NCBI GenBank assembly: GCA_900095095.1
Contig: FMBT01000082.1
Location: 1 to 22,726 of the forward strand
Direction of reading: 5' to 3'
From: Fragilariopsis cylindrus CCMP1102
Lineage: Eukaryota > Bacillariophyta > Bacillariophyceae > Bacillariales > Bacillariaceae
Length of the DNA stretch: 22,726 bases
Below the pieces are notes generated by a model. That model did no database searches and was not told where the DNA came from. It worked only from the letters and a program-made list of their open reading frames with translations. How positions within the stretch are numbered: the stretch's first letter is position 1; the number at the start of each line of letters is the position of its first letter. Both the position numbers and the translations under genes were made by a program. Of the stretch, positions 18,166 through 22,726 are shown piece by piece.

Positions 18166-20251
18166 ATGTTGAACGGTGCCCCTCCTCCGGTAGAAAATAA
18201 TCTATATCGCCGTCATCGTGTTCGAGTTAAGGAAGTTATGGCCAACGAGGGAACTCAATTTCTCGACAAAACAATTACGGTTGCTGGTTGGGCACGAACC
18301 ACCCGCAATGCCAATAAGGGACAATTATTGTTCGTAGAAATCAATGATGGTTCGAGTGGAGAATCCATTCAATGCGTCTTAGATTCCGAAAAGACCGAGG
18401 GATTCGACGAATGCAAAAATTCTGGTGGAACCGGTGCTTCATTCCAAATGGTCGGAACTCTTATTGCTAGCCAGGGAGACGGGCAGGCTGTCGAATTAGC
18501 TGTAACTACTGGTAAGCTCTTAGGTGCCGTATATGGAGGAAACATAGAGGGAACGGAAATCGGTGGGGCACTCTACCCAATGAGCAAAAAGGCTCATACT
18601 CTAGAACACATGAGAGAACACGCCCATTTGCGTGCACGGGGACGAGTACACGCAGCGGCCATGCGGATCCGACATTGCATGGCTTACGCAACACACACAT
18701 TTTTCCACAACCACGGATTTTTGTACATCCATACACCCATTTTGACCGGAGCCGACTGCGAAGGTGCTGGAGAACAATTCGGCGTCACAACATTGTTAGG
18801 TTCAGATCACTTAGAGACCGATGTTACAATTCCAGTCAATGAACCACCTCCTGTAAGAAGAACGACGGTAAAATGCGACAAAATTGATGACTCTTGATGC
18901 ATATGTTGTTTCTTAATCCTAAATCTAACTCCTTCTATCTCTCGTGTGATTGATTCCTTTTGGTATTCAACAGGTGGAAGATCCATCAGAAATCTCTAAA
19001 AAAGAACTAAAGCGCCGTGCGAAAAAGGCAGCTTTAGAACTATCAAAGATTGATCCCACCAAACCGGTCAACGAAACGGTTGTCGGAGCTGTTGACTATT
19101 CAAAGGATTTCTTTGGTAAACGTGTTAATTTGACTGTTTCGGGACAGCTTAATGTAGAAACCCATGCATGTGCCCTGTCGGATGTATACACCTTCGGTCC
19201 CACCTTCCGTGCAGAAAATTCGCATACGGGACGTCATTTGGCGGAATTTTGGATGATCGAACCTGAAATTTGCTTTGCAGACCTTTCTGATGATATCAAT
19301 CTAGCTGAAGATTATCTTAAGTACTGCGTCAAATTTGCCCTGGAAAATTGCGCCGAAGATTTGGAATTTTTTGAAAACAGTCCTCATGGAGAAGTTGGTC
19401 TAAGAGACCGATTAAAGAATGTCTTAGATAATCCCTTTCAGGTAAGCGCAGATTGGATAAATACAGTATTACATTTTGCTATTATATTTTGTTGTTGTTC
19501 AAAAAGACATTTAAATTAAACATCAGCTTCAGTTTTGTTATGACGAAGAAAATGCTTGGGAATCTCTCTGAAATTATTTCGTGACGAGTATGCTTTAATC
19601 ATCATCATTCAAAAAATCAACCGAACAAGACTGTCCTTTCCCTTTGTTTTCACGTTTTTATTGTCATGATGTATGCGATGAAATGAAAAAATAGACCGGA
19701 TTTCTGACAAATAATTCCCTCCCCCCTTTTCTTCTTGCTGTTACCTCAATTACTATCAACGGTAGCGATTGACGTATACCGAAGCGATCAAAGTTTTGCA
19801 AAAGGCTGAAAAAGATGGCGATGTTAAGTTTGAAGAAGATCCTGTTTGGGGAATCGATCTTCCATCGGAAATGGAACGATACCTGTGTGAGAAGGTGTAT
19901 AAGAAACCCGTTTGTTTAACTGATTATCCAAAGGAAATCAAATCTTTTTACATGAAATTGAATGACGACGAAAAGACAGTTGCTGCAGTCGATATTCTGG
20001 TTCCAAAAATCGGTGAAATCATAGGTGGGTCTCAACGTGAGCATCGCATGGATGTTTTGAAGAAACGATGCGAAGAAATGGGCCTCGATGCGAAACAAGT
20101 TTGGTGGTATCTGGACCTTCGCCGATACGGTACGGTTCCGCATGCTGGTTTCGGTCTAGGATTCGAACGTTTAATTTTATTTATCACGGGTCTACAGAAC
20201 ATTCGTGATGTGATTCCATTCCCAAGATATCCACAGAACGCAGAATTTTAA
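18166..20251 (+). CDS. Asparaginyl-tRNA synthetase, three exons
   Basis: Seen: exons 18166-18852, 18974-19441 and 19766-20251, all phase 0, with GTAAG donors; introns of 121 and 324 bp. The product is 546 residues. The N-terminal OB-fold anticodon-binding domain has I-T-V-A-G-W-A-R-T and F-V-E-I-N-D-G-S. The class II core has [16 protein letters not shown] (motif 1 region). Motif 2 is [15 protein letters not shown] (about 307-321), and motif 3 is G-F-G-L-G-F-E-R-L (near the C-terminus), then R-D-V-I-P-F-P-R. Known: class IIb enzyme charging tRNA-Asn with Asn using ATP. The motif-2 wording is the AsnRS rather than AspRS form. A Lys-rich insert ([12 protein letters not shown]) follows the first intron. 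No organelle leader is evident, so a cytosolic enzyme is likely, but an upstream exon cannot be excluded. All splice sites and frames are intact. Confidence 0.96.
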
Positions 20252-20404
20252 TCATAACCAGATCAAGTTTTTGAATAGGTGGATCTATAAGAGAGAATAT
20301 TCTACTTTAAAAACACATACAGTACTTAAAGTCTAGTTGTTTCGTACTAGATTAAATTTAATCCCGAGATAATATGTATATGTATGTATATTTAACTTTT
20401 GTCA

Positions 20405-21043
20405 TCAGTTGTCCGCCGCTGTCTGTGCTGCAGTTCTTTGTTCCATAGCTCTCTTTCCCTCTAATTGTTCCGGAGTTAGTGACGATTCCTTGATCACTTC
20501 TGTTTGATCTAAGGAGCTGTCTTCTTGAGAGACGACAATTCCTGGAGCCGATTTTTTCGTATTCGGATTCACTTTTACACCAATTGGGGGCAGATATCTT
20601 CCTTTTGCTAAAGCACGAACTCTTGCCTTATCGATCGTTTTTTCTTCCTTATCGTCGTCTTTCGTCTTTCTGGAAGATACTGTTCGTGGCGGAGAACCGT
20701 GCATAATCTGGCAAGATTCGCGATTGTACAAAAATGGTGGACCTCTTTCTCTTGTCAGCAACGACATAGCAGCTTCGGCGGCGGGATCTCGTGCAACATC
20801 TAACCTCTCAAATTGGCATCCAACTTCTTTTTCAACTTCTGAAACAACCTTTTCCATTTCATCGCATTCGTCAATATATCCCTTAGGGAACGTGAAAAAA
20901 ACAAGAGGAGTGTATTTTTTTTTGGATGATGATGATGACAAGAATGGGATTCTAATGTTGGGTCGACGACTTTCGACCTGCCACATCAGGCAAGTCAAAA
21001 GAAAGACACACAAAAGAAAAGAATGTGCAATAGTAGCTATCAT
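20405..21043 (-). CDS. Secretory-pathway thioredoxin-fold protein lacking CxxC
   Basis: Seen: one exon, 212 residues. Residues 1-25 form a clear signal peptide. From about 44 comes a thioredoxin-like run: T-P-L-V-F-F-T-F, then E-C-D-E-M-E-K-V-V-S-E-V-E, Q-F-E-R-L-D-V-A-R-D, then G-P-P-F-L-Y-N-R with a Pro in the position of the fold's cis-Pro, and I-M-H-G. Only one Cys stands where the redox CxxC is expected. The C-terminal half is charged and probably disordered. Known: redox-inactive thioredoxin folds often act in binding or as chaperones. Inference: ER-lumen or complex-plastid protein; no clear Phe of an ASAFAP motif follows the signal peptide (it reads V-E-S-R-R-P). Converges with AsnRS, 153 bp apart. 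The family name is unknown to me. Confidence 0.65.
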   Translation of the reverse strand: MIATIAHSFLLCVFLLTCLMWQVESRRPNIRIPFLSSSSSKKKYTPLVFFTFPKGYIDECDEMEKVVSEVEKEVGCQFERLDVARDPAAEAAMSLLTRERGPPFLYNRESCQIMHGSPPRTVSSRKTKDDDKEEKTIDKARVRALAKGRYLPPIGVKVNPNTKKSAPGIVVSQEDSSLDQTEVIKESSLTPEQLEGKRAMEQRTAAQTAADN

Positions 21044-21920
21044 GGTGCTTTCTTTAGTTTCCGAAAGCAGGAAAGATGATATGATCGTTGCTGCTCTAGC
21101 GCTAATAGAGTTGAAGGTTTAATGTCGAAACGAAATTAAATCAAAAATCATCACTCTCGCTCATCACACACCGGTTACGCGTGGAGTTTCAAAAAATTGA
21201 TCGAAATATTTCGGGGAGATCATTTCCCCCAGATCACTTCAGATTTCTCCATTTTCAGAAGTGATAAGAAATCTCTGTATAATAATTTATTCTGCTCAAC
21301 TGATAACGCTCCAAGCTACATATTATATCTACATTAGATGAGGAATTGAATCTGTAGTGCTTATTTCCTACAAAACAATAATGGGGATATGCCCATGTTG
21401 CACAAGTTGAAAATGCACTTAAAGTACACACACAGCATGTAATTTATCTAATAGCATAATAATACAAGAGGTAATAATTTACTGTTACTTTAGCTTTTAT
21501 TCTATTCCAACTTCTTCACTCTTTTGTGTTCAAATTTAATTCTGTAATTACCACATTTCAAAATTTGGTGACATGATGTTTCATTTCATTATTTCTGCCT
21601 ATACATGTGTAAAGGTAAGATAATCAAATCACCAATCCTATTAAAAACCAGAGTCTCCTATACAGTAATGTGTTACTGTATTCAATAGAATAGATGAGGA
21701 GGAGGATGTTATGGCATCTAGGACCGCATTTTCTCTGACCTCTCCTGACAAATGACTTGTAGGAAGCTAAAGCTTGTCGGTTGTTGCTAGTAGTGGAAGT
21801 GGTTCCTTTGAAAATAAGTTCCCTGGTAATTGATTGTCATTTATCGTATATTGCCCTCTAATTTTTGGAAACTACGTGACTATCTAAACCACCAACTTCA
21901 TATAGAGTCTAAATATGAGA
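21044..21920. other. 0.9-kb spacer with a perfect hairpin
   Basis: No gene is seen. A perfect inverted repeat with 9-bp arms and a 4-nt loop lies at 21660-21681. A looser repeat (agatttct and agaaatct) lies at about 21240-21275. Left end: promoter of the thioredoxin-fold gene. Right end: 3' region of the aspartic-protease-like gene. Confidence 0.5.
21660..21681. repeat. Perfect inverted repeat, 9-bp arms, TGTG loop
   Basis: Arms atacagtaa and ttactgtat flank TGTG. It lies about 240 bp beyond the stop of the minus-strand gene at 21921, so it could fold in a 3' UTR or mark a protein site. Confidence 0.85.
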
Positions 21921-22726
21921 CTATGCAATTGTAGCAATTTTCGCCCGATTGCTTTTTGTATCGACAGACAGTTCTTGAACATTTGGATTCCTCCAAAAGG
22001 CTGATCCTAAAACAACCACATGAGGATAATTATTTCTGGAGTTGTTATCATTGTTGTTAGGTCCATCATTTTCGCTTTTGACACCGTCGTCATTATCGTA
22101 CCACCACGGAAGTCGAAAGGATTGAAAGCGCCAGTAGTTTGAAACACTAGACAATTTAACAGTGCAAGGATCTGAAGGAGATTGTGACGACGACACATCC
22201 AAATCTTTATTAGTGCTAGTAGTCCGAGAACTGCCAATAGTTGGTAGCCAAACAGTACAACCGATTGGCTCATCATCGTTATCATCGTTATCGACCATGG
22301 TCTTGCCGTCAGCATCCTTAGGTCCATCACTTCGCTGCTGACGTCGTCTTTTGTTATTACTTCGATTTTGTCGTCGTCGTTCAACTTGAATTTCTTCCAA
22401 CAAAGAATCAGAAAATATACATCCCGAAAGGCCCGTATCGAATACGGCAGTAAGTGGACGAGAAAGACGAGAAAGTGAGAGATGATTTGATGACGCTAAC
22501 GTTCCAGTATTGTTATGGTCGTCTCCCATACAACAGTCGAACTCGATGGCCTCAATACTGTTTTTTTCATCCCTTTTCATCCCACCGACAAACGAAGTTA
22601 TTGCAAAGTACTCCGTAATGGTGTAATCGGGTCCATAAGGAGTTAGATCGAATAGTTTCATCGAGTATGGATCGGAACTATCTATCATATTGTTGGTATT
22701 ACAAGCATCACTATTGTCACTTTGTT
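21921..22726 (-). CDS. Retropepsin-like aspartic protease-domain protein, 5' end outside the window
   Basis: Seen: the frame is open to the window edge, so the gene is partial; the ATG at 22688 may be internal, since twelve more codons upstream are open. T-A-V-F-D-T-G-L-S-G-C-I-F-S matches the active-site strand of retropepsin-type proteases (hydrophobic-D-T-G). Near the C-terminus, V-V-V-L-G-S-A-F-W-R-N and E-L-S-V-D-T resemble the closing I-L-G-x-x-F-L and hydrophobic-D block of that fold. The middle has a basic Arg/Asn-rich stretch and Asp/Asn loops. Known: single-domain retropepsin folds act as dimers. Inference: a host-type aspartic peptidase-like protein; no reverse transcriptase, integrase or LTR is seen nearby, so it does not look like a retroelement part. 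Targeting cannot be judged without the N-terminus. Confidence 0.6.
   Translation of the reverse strand, partial: QSDNSDACNTNNMIDSSDPYSMKLFDLTPYGPDYTITEYFAITSFVGGMKRDEKNSIEAIEFDCCMGDDHNNTGTLASSNHLSLSRLSRPLTAVFDTGLSGCIFSDSLLEEIQVERRRQNRSNNKRRRQQRSDGPKDADGKTMVDNDDNDDEPIGCTVWLPTIGSSRTTSTNKDLDVSSSQSPSDPCTVKLSSVSNYWRFQSFRLPWWYDNDDGVKSENDGPNNNDNNSRNNYPHVVVLGSAFWRNPNVQELSVDTKSNRAKIATIA

Noticed and set aside
18853..18897. Extension of AsnRS exon 1 to the stop in 18895-18897
   Set aside because: GTAAGA donor and CAG acceptor at 18973 restore the AsnRS core in phase; the extension is intron.

Overview
The window is nuclear DNA of a photosynthetic protist, most likely a diatom. Three things point there. 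Two proteins carry an N-terminal signal sequence followed by an ASAFAP-type plastid bipartite targeting motif (V-S-A-F-P, and a W-for-F variant S-S-W-A-L-P). Short GT-AG introns of about 110-325 bp split conserved genes. The spacers are AT-rich, and proteins are full of Ser, Asp and Asn runs encoded by trinucleotide repeats. No mobile element, CRISPR array, rRNA or convincing tRNA was seen.

Layout, left to right. 95-1540 (+): two-domain cytidine-deaminase-like protein in three exons, its 3' end inside a 139-bp tandem duplication. 1974-3023 (-): MEMO1-family protein. 3569-5251 (+): coiled-coil protein with a dysferlin/peroxin (DysF) domain. 5514-7242 (+): predicted plastid protein joining a NifU-N domain to HEAT repeats, like bacillary YpgR/CvfC. 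7243-8367: spacer with microsatellites, a small ORF and a decayed tandem repeat. 8368-9651 (-): DUF1415 protein with a large insert. 10204-11343 (+): secreted intradiol-dioxygenase-like protein. 12046-12755 (-): complex III subunit 9 (QCR9) in two exons, with a 14-Asp tail. 14156-15780 (-): predicted plastid coiled-coil repeat protein. 16220-17055 (+): glutathione-S-transferase C-domain-like protein. 18166-20251 (+): asparaginyl-tRNA synthetase in three exons. 20405-21043 (-): secretory thioredoxin-fold protein without CxxC. 21921-22726 (-): retropepsin-like protein that runs off the window.

The genes form convergent and divergent pairs, not operons, and share no obvious pathway; they are a mix of housekeeping (AsnRS, QCR9, MEMO) and lineage-specific genes. 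Four genes (5514-7242, 10204-11343, 14156-15780, 16220-17055) keep family-like coding only if read through one or two 1-nt frame changes. Most of these fall at short homopolymers and look like one missing base, which suggests long-read consensus errors, although decaying alleles or very short introns cannot be excluded. I did not find one clear new system. The best leads are the plastid 32-residue repeat protein, the plastid NifU-N/HEAT protein, the insert in the DUF1415 protein and the poly-Asp tail of QCR9.
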